The position numbers and the translations under genes were made by a program. From NCBI GenBank assembly GCA_002723085.1, contig PBNK01000021.1, positions 1 to 64,000 on the forward strand: a stretch of DNA of 64,000 nucleotides. Direction: 5' to 3'. The notes below the pieces were generated by a model that was not told the origin of the DNA, made no database searches, and saw only the letters and a list, made by a program, of their open reading frames with translations. Below are positions 28,751 through 36,496 of the stretch, in pieces; the first letter of the stretch is position 1, and each line of letters starts with the position of its first letter. The DNA is from Crocinitomicaceae bacterium. GTDB taxonomy: Bacteria; Bacteroidota; Bacteroidia; Flavobacteriales_D; Parvicellaceae.

Positions 28751-29336
28751 GGATTTTTTTGATAGCGAGGGTTTTGCAAAATTGATGTTCAAATTTGGAA
28801 TTAATTTCTTCTTTCTATTCATTATTGTAAGGCTTGTTTACTATAGGGTTAAAGACGATAAAGATTATGTATTTACCTTTTTCATGTTTAATATACTTAC
28901 ATTTTTCATCTGTTTTCTACTTAGAAAAGTACCCATGGAAATGGGCTTTGCCCTAGGTCTTTTTGCTGTTTTTGGAATTTTAAGATATCGAACTGAAGCT
29001 ATTCCAATTAGACAAATGACTTATTTGTTTATTGTCATAGGTGTTTCAATGGTAAATGCATTGTCAAATAAATCCATTAGTATTGTTGAACTGCTTTTCA
29101 CCAATGGCTTCATTACTTTAATTACTTATCTAATTGATCGTGTTTGGTTCCAATCTTTGGAGTTAAAAAAGTCAATTACCTATGAAAAAATACATTTAAT
29201 CGTCCCTGAAAAAGAAGATGAGTTAATTAATGATTTAAAAGAAAGAACAGGGCTACCAATTCACGCAGTTAAAATTGAAAAAATTGATTTTCTTAGAGAT
29301 ACTGCTTCAATTACAATATTCTACAATCAGGCTTAA
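28722..29336 (+). CDS. DUF4956 membrane protein
   Basis: A 204-residue protein with about four transmembrane segments and a C-terminal soluble domain of about 65 residues. The family signature GILRYRTEAIPIRQMTYLF (about residues 86-104) is clear. The soluble tail (IVPEKEDELINDLKERTGLP) looks like a small alpha/beta domain. DUF4956 proteins are regularly encoded beside VTC and CotH genes, as here. A role as membrane partner or exporter for the VTC product is inference. It overlaps the VTC gene by 29 nt and is followed after 7 nt by the pyrophosphatase. Confidence 0.84.
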   Translation: MEIFGIELFKDFFDSEGFAKLMFKFGINFFFLFIIVRLVYYRVKDDKDYVFTFFMFNILTFFICFLLRKVPMEMGFALGLFAVFGILRYRTEAIPIRQMTYLFIVIGVSMVNALSNKSISIVELLFTNGFITLITYLIDRVWFQSLELKKSITYEKIHLIVPEKEDELINDLKERTGLPIHAVKIEKIDFLRDTASITIFYNQA

Positions 29337-29343
29337 TTTTTAA

Positions 29344-29919
29344 GTGAAAAAAGTCAATTATATTTTTTTATTTGTATTGGTGTTTTTTTGTCTTCATTGC
29401 AAAAGGACCAAAATAAAAGAAAATAAAAAAGGATTTTCAGATGATTCATATATTGGAGTTGTTGAAATCCCAGCAGGGACAAATAAAAAATTTGAATACA
29501 ATCACCATAACAAATTATTTGAATGCGAAATAATTGATGGGAAGGAACGTATTGTTAATTACCTGCCCTATCCAGGGAATTATGGCTTCATAAAAAACAC
29601 CTATATGGATCCTAAACTTGGTGGAGATGGCGATGCTCTTGATGTTTTAATTATTTCTGAATCAATACCTCAAGGCAGGAATATAAAAATTCAACCTTTA
29701 GCTATTTTAAAACTTTTAGACCATGGAGAAGAAGACCATAAAATAATTGCTATACCTGAAAAAAGTGATTTAATTTTCTTAAATGATTCGATTCCTGAAT
29801 CATTTAAAGAAATTATAAGGACTTGGTTTTGCAATTATAAAGGTCCAGATAAAGTAAAATTTTTTTCTTGGGGAGATAGAAAATCTGCAATTGAAGAAAT
29901 AAAAAAATGGCAGAACTAA
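29344..29919 (+). CDS. family I inorganic pyrophosphatase with N-terminal export signal
   Basis: A 191-residue soluble-type pyrophosphatase. The active site is intact: YPGNYGFI (about residues 77-84), GDGDALDVLI (about 95-104) with both metal-binding aspartates, and DHGEEDHKIIAIP supplying the third. Ahead of the domain is a hydrophobic segment (residues 5-17) ending in cysteines (CLHCKR), so the protein is likely membrane-anchored or a lipoprotein facing the periplasm. The lipobox is weak because His precedes Cys. It starts with GTG 7 nt after the DUF4956 gene. Hydrolysing pyrophosphate would pull phosphotransfer reactions forward. Confidence 0.85.
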   Translation: MKKVNYIFLFVLVFFCLHCKRTKIKENKKGFSDDSYIGVVEIPAGTNKKFEYNHHNKLFECEIIDGKERIVNYLPYPGNYGFIKNTYMDPKLGGDGDALDVLIISESIPQGRNIKIQPLAILKLLDHGEEDHKIIAIPEKSDLIFLNDSIPESFKEIIRTWFCNYKGPDKVKFFSWGDRKSAIEEIKKWQN

Positions 29920-30021
29920 TTATAGTTTTATAAAAAATAAAATTATTAATAATACAATAATAATCACAGAATTTATTATTGATAATTTCAACGCTATTTT
30001 GGACGTTCTTGAACTTGACAT
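29920..30021 (-). CDS. possible 33-residue membrane peptide
   Basis: A short frame on the minus strand, from ATG at 30021 to TAA at 29920. It has a basic, polar N-terminus (MSSSRTSKIALKLSI), then one hydrophobic helix made of Ile/Leu/Val/Phe and a final IKL. It sits in the gap between the pyrophosphatase gene and cinA, downstream of cinA and on the same strand. Single-helix composition is easy to obtain by chance in such AT-rich DNA, so this is tentative. Conservation would decide it. Confidence 0.3.
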   Translation of the reverse strand: MSSSRTSKIALKLSIINSVIIIVLLIILFFIKL

Positions 30022-30102
30022 TTTACATAAAAATTTACTTAAAACATGGTATTTTACAACCATTTTAAATTAGAATTTACGAAAATTTTAAATAATCTCC
30101 AA

Positions 30103-31368
30103 TTATGAAGATTTTGTTAAGTTCATTTTAACTAGCTCTAATCTTAATAGATTTAAAACTGATAAGGCAGAAACATGAATATTTCTTTCCCTGTTATAAC
30201 CTAGATTTAATTTCTTAGAAATTGTTCTCTCATTTGATGAAATAGCAATCCAAACTGTTCCTACTGGTTTATCATTTGTTCCACCTGATGGACCTGCAAT
30301 ACCAGAAGTTGCTAAACCAAAATCAGAATGGAATATACTTCTAACCTTTTTGGCCATTTTCTCAACCGTTGTTTGACTAACAGCACCTTCTGTATTTAAA
30401 ACATTTGAATCAACTTCCAAAATTTCTTCTTTAGACTGATTAGTATAAGTGACAACACTTCCGTTAAAATAAGATGAACTTCCACTAATGCTGGTTAATA
30501 ATTTTGCAACTGTTCCTCCAGTGCAACTTTCAGCAGTAGAAACTGTAGAACTTACCTGATTAAGTAACTTTCCAACAACTGATTCCATAGTATCATTTTC
30601 AAAACCAAAAATTTGATTAGGAATTAATTCTTTTAATTTTTCAATTTGATAATTTAATTTTTGATTTAATATTTCTTTTTCAAAACCTAAAATGGTAAGT
30701 CTTAATTTAACAATACCTGGTGAAGGCAAATAAGCCAATTTTATTTCATCTAAATTCAATCCTTCCTCCCAATCTTTAATAACTTCTGCTAAAAAGGATT
30801 CTCCCATACCATGGGTTTTAATGGTTTTATTGATTAAGTGATATCCATTGCCATATTCAATCCTTAATTTAGGAATCACCTCCTCTGACATAATGGCTTT
30901 CATCTCATAAGGTACACCAGGTAGTGAAATGAAATTTTTATTGTCTTTTTCAAACCACATTCCACTAGCTGTTCCTTTAGAATTATTTAAAATTTTACAG
31001 TTTTTAGGCAACAATGCTTGATCTCTATTGGTTTGTAAAATAGGTAACCCTCTTGCTTTAAAATAGGTGATAATTTTATCTTCAATTTCTTTATTTAAAA
31101 TTAATTCTGTTTCAAAATAATCACAAAGTGTATGTTTTGTGATATCATCTTTAGTTGGACCTAAACCTCCAGTAATTATGATTAAATCTGACCTTCTTTC
31201 CGCAACTTTTAATGCTTTTATTATGTCTGTACTTTCATCAGAAATCACAACTCCATAATTAACATCAAAACCTTCTAAATTTAATTGGGATCCAATCCAA
31301 GAAGCATTTGTATTTACAGTTTGTCCAATCAATAATTCATCTCCTATTGAAATAACTTCACAATTCAT
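30103..31368 (-). CDS. cinA: CinA family protein (competence/damage-inducible; NMN deamidase-related)
   Basis: A 421-residue two-domain protein. The N-terminal MoaB/MogA-like domain (COG1058) has ISIGDELLIGQTVNTNA (about residues 6-22) and IITGGLGPTKDDITK (about 64-78). The C-terminal CinA domain has AESCTGGTVAKLL (about 278-290) and GIAGPSGGT with KPVGTVWIA, the residues of the nicotinamide mononucleotide deamidase (PncC-like) activity. It recycles pyridine nucleotides and, in some bacteria, is linked to competence. It is transcribed away from the DUF4197 gene. Confidence 0.93.
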   Translation of the reverse strand: MNCEVISIGDELLIGQTVNTNASWIGSQLNLEGFDVNYGVVISDESTDIIKALKVAERRSDLIIITGGLGPTKDDITKHTLCDYFETELILNKEIEDKIITYFKARGLPILQTNRDQALLPKNCKILNNSKGTASGMWFEKDNKNFISLPGVPYEMKAIMSEEVIPKLRIEYGNGYHLINKTIKTHGMGESFLAEVIKDWEEGLNLDEIKLAYLPSPGIVKLRLTILGFEKEILNQKLNYQIEKLKELIPNQIFGFENDTMESVVGKLLNQVSSTVSTAESCTGGTVAKLLTSISGSSSYFNGSVVTYTNQSKEEILEVDSNVLNTEGAVSQTTVEKMAKKVRSIFHSDFGLATSGIAGPSGGTNDKPVGTVWIAISSNERTISKKLNLGYNRERNIHVSALSVLNLLRLELVKMNLTKSS

Positions 31369-31452
31369 AATTGTCTAAAATATAAATTAAGTTTTTATTG
31401 AATAGTCAACATTGGCAAAATTTTTGTTATGTTTATGTTATATCTATAAAAC

Positions 31453-32220
31453 ATGAAAAAAACATTTAAAAAAACATCTCTTTTCTTTACTCTTTGCCTA
31501 TTTATCTGCAATTGCAGTAGTCAAATTAATTTGAATAAAATTTCTGATAAAGTTAAGGACCAAATTGACAAAACTAAGACTGAAAATACTTCTAACCCAC
31601 TTACTAATGATGAAGTAATAAAAGGACTAAAAGAAGCTTTATCTAGAGGTATTGAAAAAGGAGCAAATCAAGCTGCTTCACTTGATGGGTTTTTAAAAAA
31701 TGACATTATTAGACTTCCCTTTCCTCCTGATGCTGAAAAAGTAAAAGAAAAAGCTTTAAAACTTGGATTAGATAATAAAGTAAAAGAATTTGAAGAAGTT
31801 TTAAACCGCTCTGCAGAAGAAGCTGCAAAAGAAGCTGCTCCAATTTTTTTATCTGCAATCAAAAACATGAGTGTTCAGGATGGATTTAGCATTCTTAAAG
31901 GAAGTGATAATGCTGCTACTAATTACTTGAAAGAACAAACATCAAATCAATTATACACTGCTTTTTATCCTAAAGTTGAAGCTGCTATTGACAATGTTAA
32001 ATTAACTTCCTATTGGGACCCATTAGCTAAAAGCTATAACAAAACTACACGATTGACTGGTTCAGAACCCATTAATACTGACCTAAAAAAATACGTAACA
32101 CAACGTGCAATAAGTGGATTGTTTGTTTTAATTGAAAATGAAGAAAAAAAAATCAGAAAAGACCCTATTGCAAGGGCTTCAGAACTTCTTAAAAAAGTTT
32201 TTGGTTCATTAGACCCTTAA
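31453..32220 (+). CDS. DUF4197 lipoprotein or exported protein
   Basis: A 255-residue protein with an N-terminal hydrophobic segment ending in CNCSSQ, a probable but non-ideal lipobox. The rest matches DUF4197: LKEALSRGIEKGANQAASLD, NDIIRLPFPPDAEKVKEKAL, the helical AAPIFLSAIKNM, and TSYWDPLAKSYNKTTRLTG. The family is alpha-helical and periplasmic, with no known activity. It is divergent from cinA and 22 nt upstream of a nucleoside phosphorylase. Confidence 0.84.
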   Translation: MKKTFKKTSLFFTLCLFICNCSSQINLNKISDKVKDQIDKTKTENTSNPLTNDEVIKGLKEALSRGIEKGANQAASLDGFLKNDIIRLPFPPDAEKVKEKALKLGLDNKVKEFEEVLNRSAEEAAKEAAPIFLSAIKNMSVQDGFSILKGSDNAATNYLKEQTSNQLYTAFYPKVEAAIDNVKLTSYWDPLAKSYNKTTRLTGSEPINTDLKKYVTQRAISGLFVLIENEEKKIRKDPIARASELLKKVFGSLDP

Positions 32221-32242
32221 TTTAAATGATTACATTTAAGTT

Positions 32243-33139
32243 GTGAGAAAAAATACAATTACCCATAATCAACCTATTCCACCTTCAGAGCTAATAATAA
32301 CTAATGAGGGAAGAATTTATCATTTAGATCTATTACCAGAAGATATTGCAGAGACTATAATAGTTGTTGGAGATCAAGAAAGAGTTCCTTTAGTATCTCA
32401 ACATTTTGATTCTATTGAAACAAAAGTAAATAAAAGAGAATTTTACACCCATACTGGAATAAAAAATGGTAAAAGAATTACCGTACTATCAACCGGGATA
32501 GGTTGTGACAACATTGATATTGTCGTTAATGAACTTGATGCCCTTGCTAATATTGATTTGAACACTAAATTGCCAAAAAAGGAATTTAAAAAATTGAATC
32601 TTATTAGAATAGGTACTAGTGGGTCATTACAAGAGGATATACCTGTTGATAGTTATGTTATTTCATCACACGGTTTAGGATTTGATGGTTTAATGGGTTT
32701 TTATAATACAAATTTTGAAAAAGATGAAATTGAATTACAAAAAGAATTTATAAATCAAGTAAAATGGCCCAAAGAAGCCAATCTTCCTTATTTTGTAAAA
32801 GGTTCTTCTTATTTAGAGAAAAAATTAGGAGATGGAATGTTTCATGGAATAACTGCAACAGCAAACGGTTTTTATGGTCCTCAAGGCAGATCATTAAGAT
32901 TAAAAGCAAAAGTCCCAAATTTAAATGAATACTTAAATGAATTTTCATTCAATGATTATAGAATAACAAATTTTGAAATGGAAACATCTGCTTTATATGG
33001 TTTAAGTTCAATGTTAGGTCATGAAGCCTGTACTGTATGTGCTATAATTGCTAATAGATTCAAAAAAGCATATTCAAAAGATTATAAGAAAACTGTAAAT
33101 GAATTAATTATTACCACTTTAGATAGACTTACTTCTTAA
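32243..33139 (+). CDS. nucleoside phosphorylase, uridine phosphorylase-like
   Basis: A 298-residue PNP/UDP-superfamily enzyme. Family motifs are VVGDQERVPLVSQHF (about residues 41-55), VLSTGIGCDNIDIVVNEL (about 77-94), LIRIGTSGSLQ (about 117-127, phosphate site) and NFEMETSALYGLSSMLGHEA (about 243-262). It is likely to phosphorolyse pyrimidine nucleosides for salvage. The start is GTG at 32243, chosen because conserved sequence begins soon after. It could be co-transcribed with the DUF4197 gene. Confidence 0.85.
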   Translation: MRKNTITHNQPIPPSELIITNEGRIYHLDLLPEDIAETIIVVGDQERVPLVSQHFDSIETKVNKREFYTHTGIKNGKRITVLSTGIGCDNIDIVVNELDALANIDLNTKLPKKEFKKLNLIRIGTSGSLQEDIPVDSYVISSHGLGFDGLMGFYNTNFEKDEIELQKEFINQVKWPKEANLPYFVKGSSYLEKKLGDGMFHGITATANGFYGPQGRSLRLKAKVPNLNEYLNEFSFNDYRITNFEMETSALYGLSSMLGHEACTVCAIIANRFKKAYSKDYKKTVNELIITTLDRLTS

Positions 33140-33194
33140 AGTTTATTGTTTTTCAGCAACCTAATTAAGTTATTGACGTTATAGTTAATTAATT

Positions 33195-34073
33195 ATGTCC
33201 GAAAAAAGAGAAATAACCGCTTTAGTTCACTTATTAGAAGACCCTGATGAAAAGATATATCTTCATATTAAGGAAAAACTTATGGAAATTGGACCGGAAT
33301 GTATTCCCCTATTGGAAAAGGCCTCTTTTGAAGAAGAATTGGGAAAACTATTTAACGAACGAGCTAAAGTTCTAATTCATGAAATAAGCTACAAAAGGTT
33401 TTTTGATAATCATAAACAATGGGTAAAAATACCAGAAACATTATTTGATGGACTAATGCAGATTGATCAATATTTCTTTCCTAACACAACATTGAACTAT
33501 ATTAATCATGAGTTAAATCAAATGGTTGACGATATTTCCATTCAATTGACTAACTCTATGAGTCCAGTTGAAAAAGTAATGATTATAAATAATGTACTTT
33601 TTGATGAATATAAAATTTATGGTGATAAAGAAAATTATCATTTGCCAGAAAATTCATCTTTTGGAAATTTAATAAAAAATAAAAAAGGAAATCCTTTGAC
33701 TATTTCACTTCTATATATTGAAATAGCTAATCGACTCAACATACCTATAAAAGGAATAAACTTACCAAATCATTTCATTGTTGGGTATGTTAAAGAACAA
33801 TCATTTAATGAGTTTAAAATGCAAAATGAATACAATAAAAATGATGTACTTTTTTATATAAATGCTTTTAGCAAAGGAGTTATTCTTCAACACGTAGATT
33901 TAGAAGATTTTTTAGTAGAGATTAAATTAGAAAATAACGTTAAATATTTTACTCCATGTAATAACAAAGCAATAACAAAAAGAATATTAACTAATCTTAT
34001 ATATAGCTATAAAGAATCTGAAATTAAAAATATAAAGAAAGACTTACAGGGAATTATTAAATTATATAACTAA
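33195..34073 (+). CDS. SirB1/transglutaminase-like protein
   Basis: A 292-residue protein. The N-terminal half is helical (EITALVHLLEDPDEKIYLHI). The conserved Transglut_core2/SirB1 block follows: INNVLFDEYKIYGDKENYHL (about residues 129-148), NSFGNLIKNKKGNPLTISLLY-type sequence (about 153-173) and NLPNHFIVGY (about 184-193), where His sits in the transglutaminase-like site. The usual Cys is not evident; the corresponding region reads GNPLTISLL. Homologues lie near prfA or sirB in proteobacteria, but the function is unclear. No such context is present here. Confidence 0.8.
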   Translation: MSEKREITALVHLLEDPDEKIYLHIKEKLMEIGPECIPLLEKASFEEELGKLFNERAKVLIHEISYKRFFDNHKQWVKIPETLFDGLMQIDQYFFPNTTLNYINHELNQMVDDISIQLTNSMSPVEKVMIINNVLFDEYKIYGDKENYHLPENSSFGNLIKNKKGNPLTISLLYIEIANRLNIPIKGINLPNHFIVGYVKEQSFNEFKMQNEYNKNDVLFYINAFSKGVILQHVDLEDFLVEIKLENNVKYFTPCNNKAITKRILTNLIYSYKESEIKNIKKDLQGIIKLYN

Positions 34074-34127
34074 TTGTTTTTTTTGTTATTAAACATCCTC
34101 TATTTTTATTAAATAATGAATAATTAA

Positions 34128-34688
34128 ATGACTTTTTTTTCTAAGTGCGAAAATATATTTAACGAGTCAAAACAGCTTTTCAATGAAAAGCAATATGATT
34201 TGATTTTTTCTCATTTTGGAGAATTTGATTCAAAAAAAATCAATGAATTTTCTTTAGAAACAGAAGGATATTTAATTTCTAAAAAAGAACCTAAAAAAAT
34301 TGTAAAAAGTTTCTTTAACATTATCATTGAAGGCTTACAAAACATTAAGAACCATGGAGAAAAAAGTCCAAAAGGGAAGCAAATTTCCTATTGCAATATA
34401 GCGTCAATAAAAGATTCTTATTCCATTCAGTTTTCTAATCTGATTCTTAATAAGAATATATTGTCTTTAAATCAAGCGGTAAACAGGCTTAACAATGTTG
34501 ATGCAGATGGTGTCAAAAAAATATATTTAGAAACTCTAACAAATGGCGAAATATCTAAAAAAGGCGGAGCAGGATTGGGTATAATAACTATGGCTATGAA
34601 ATCCAAGAACAAAATTTTACTAAATAGCCTTCCAATTGATGATAAATTCTCTCTCCTAACATTAGAAATAAAACTTGATAAAAAATAA
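34128..34688 (+). CDS. SiaB family protein kinase (partner-switching)
   Basis: A 186-residue single-domain protein of the SiaB family (DUF6272). A helix with IIEGLQNIKNHGEKSPKGKQ (about residues 65-84) resembles the N-box of GHKL kinases, and GGAGLGIITMAMKSK (about 145-159) the glycine-rich ATP loop. In Pseudomonas, SiaB phosphorylates SiaC to control a diguanylate cyclase. The SiaC partner follows after 5 nt. No SiaA phosphatase or SiaD cyclase lies in the window, so this may be a shortened form of the pathway. Confidence 0.82.
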   Translation: MTFFSKCENIFNESKQLFNEKQYDLIFSHFGEFDSKKINEFSLETEGYLISKKEPKKIVKSFFNIIIEGLQNIKNHGEKSPKGKQISYCNIASIKDSYSIQFSNLILNKNILSLNQAVNRLNNVDADGVKKIYLETLTNGEISKKGGAGLGIITMAMKSKNKILLNSLPIDDKFSLLTLEIKLDKK

Positions 34689-34693
34689 CTACT

Positions 34694-35068
34694 ATGGAAA
34701 ACCTTTCAATTGAAAATACTAAAAGCACTCCTAAAGTTATAGGCAATACTGAATCGTGCAGTTTAATAATGAGTGGGAACTTATTTCCTGAAAATTCCAT
34801 AATTTTTTTTAAACCTATTTACAATTGGATAACTGAGTTATCTAAAAATAGAGATCAATTTGAACTTGAATTTGAACTGAATTATATTTCTTCATCAAGT
34901 GTCATTCAAATTTTAAAGGCCATGCAACTTGTAGAAGAATTATATCCAACTGAAAAAATTAAATTTAAATGGAAGTATGAAGTTGATGACGAAGACATAC
35001 AAAAACTTGGAGAAGAATTTGAAAAACTAACTAAATCATCTATGGATTTAATTGAAGTTGATTGTTAA
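34694..35068 (+). CDS. SiaC family regulatory phosphoprotein (DUF1987)
   Basis: A 124-residue protein typical in length for SiaC. The characteristic start (STPKVIGN) and FELEFELNYISSSS block match the family. In Pseudomonas SiaC the phosphorylated residue is a Thr within a related NTSS-type motif. Here the matching stretch is Y64-I65 followed by four serines (66-69), so a serine would serve. The protein ends in a conserved acidic/hydrophobic tail. The stop is shared by TTAA with the convergent GH109-like gene. Confidence 0.84.
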   Translation: MENLSIENTKSTPKVIGNTESCSLIMSGNLFPENSIIFFKPIYNWITELSKNRDQFELEFELNYISSSSVIQILKAMQLVEELYPTEKIKFKWKYEVDDEDIQKLGEEFEKLTKSSMDLIEVDC

Positions 35069-36465
35069 TTTTTAAGAAAATAATTTACTTTATTTAACAC
35101 ATTCCAATTTCCTTTAGTAAAATCTGGAACTTCTAAAGGCTTACTTCCCTTATTAACTGAAATTTTTGATAATTCAACAATAGCTGACCATTCTGCAGCA
35201 TCATATACATCTTGATCTAGTGGCAATCCATGGGTTAAGCAATACATTAATCTATAATCCATGATATAATCCATACCTCCATGTCCCCCAACCTCTTGGG
35301 CCTTTTGTTTAATTAATTTAATTGGATAAGGTTCATATTTTAGCAATGTGTCTTTAATGGCATTTGACGATAAAGAAGTATGAGCATTAGGTTCAAAAGC
35401 CATTGATTTAACAGGATATTTCTGAACAAAACCCTCTGTACCACTTACAGTATAAAGTCTTGAATAAGGTCGTGGACTAGTTACATCATGTTGTAATAAT
35501 ATAGTTTTTCCTTTAGCTGTTTTAATCAATGTAGTATTCATATCCCCTTTTGAAAAACTATTTCCCTCCCAATTATGAGATTCATTCAATTTCTCATTAT
35601 AATATTTAGTTAAGCCAAACTGATCGGATGACATAGATACTAAATGTGTGAATTTATCGCCTCTATGAATGTTTAATAAGTGAGCTAAAGGGCCTAAACC
35701 ATGAGTTGGATATGTATTCCCATTTGTGTTCTGTAAGCTTTTTAAACGCCAATGGCTCCAATAGTAGGTGTTGCTAAAATTTAATTCTCTTAAATCGTGA
35801 ATATAAGCACCTTCAGTATGCACCACTTCACCTAAAAGGCCATGCTGTACCATATTAAGTACGGTTATTTCATAAAAATCATACATACAATTCTCTAATT
35901 GAATACAATGCTTTCTATACTTTTCTGCCGTTTTAACTAATCTCCAACAATCTTTAACAGTTAAGGCTGCTGGAACCTCAACAGCTACATGTTTGTCATT
36001 TTCCATAGCATATATAGCAATTGGTGTATGTAACTCCCAATGAGTACATACATATACTAAATCAATATCGTTTCTTTGACAAATCAATTTCCAATCTTTA
36101 GAATTATAGTATGGGTATGGTAAATCAAAATTTCTATTTTCAAAAAATTGATTTAAAGACTTATTCACTTTATTAGAGTCAATATCAGCAATTGCAACAA
36201 TTTTTACATTAGGAATTTGAGGTAATCTTTCTAAAGCCATTTGACCCCTGTTACCTAAACCTATTACAGCAACTCTAACTGTATCAATTTTAGGACAAAC
36301 CAAACCAAGAACATTATTTAGATTTTTGTTTTTATAAGATTTATTCCATTTCACAAACAATGGCCCATAAGATGAATCTAAAGTATTAACTTGAGAGGTA
36401 ATTAAAAAAAAACTAAATATTAATGATAATAAAAATGATGATTTTAAAATAAAAAAGTATCTCAT
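35065..36465 (-). CDS. GH109-type glycosidase-like oxidoreductase (Gfo/Idh/MocA fold), exported
   Basis: A 466-residue protein with a hydrophobic signal (residues 5-22). The Rossmann domain has VAVIGLGNRGQMALERL (about residues 67-83) and IADID. The GH109 alpha-N-acetylgalactosaminidase signature is present as ENCMYDFYE, GAYIHDL and NTYPTHGLGPLAHLLNIHRG, followed by VSMSS. GH109 enzymes cleave terminal GalNAc by an NAD-dependent mechanism. Known members often carry a Tat signal; here no twin arginine precedes the hydrophobic stretch. It lies 31 nt downstream of acnB on the same strand. Confidence 0.8.
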   Translation of the reverse strand: MRYFFILKSSFLLSLIFSFFLITSQVNTLDSSYGPLFVKWNKSYKNKNLNNVLGLVCPKIDTVRVAVIGLGNRGQMALERLPQIPNVKIVAIADIDSNKVNKSLNQFFENRNFDLPYPYYNSKDWKLICQRNDIDLVYVCTHWELHTPIAIYAMENDKHVAVEVPAALTVKDCWRLVKTAEKYRKHCIQLENCMYDFYEITVLNMVQHGLLGEVVHTEGAYIHDLRELNFSNTYYWSHWRLKSLQNTNGNTYPTHGLGPLAHLLNIHRGDKFTHLVSMSSDQFGLTKYYNEKLNESHNWEGNSFSKGDMNTTLIKTAKGKTILLQHDVTSPRPYSRLYTVSGTEGFVQKYPVKSMAFEPNAHTSLSSNAIKDTLLKYEPYPIKLIKQKAQEVGGHGGMDYIMDYRLMYCLTHGLPLDQDVYDAAEWSAIVELSKISVNKGSKPLEVPDFTKGNWNVLNKVNYFLKN

Positions 36466-36496
36466 TTAGAGGAAAATGTAAAATTTAATTCACTCA

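Noticed and set aside
34128-35068. Complete SiaABCD signalling operon
   Set aside because: Only SiaB and SiaC are present. Neighbouring genes encode a transglutaminase-like protein and a GH109-like enzyme, not a phosphatase or cyclase.
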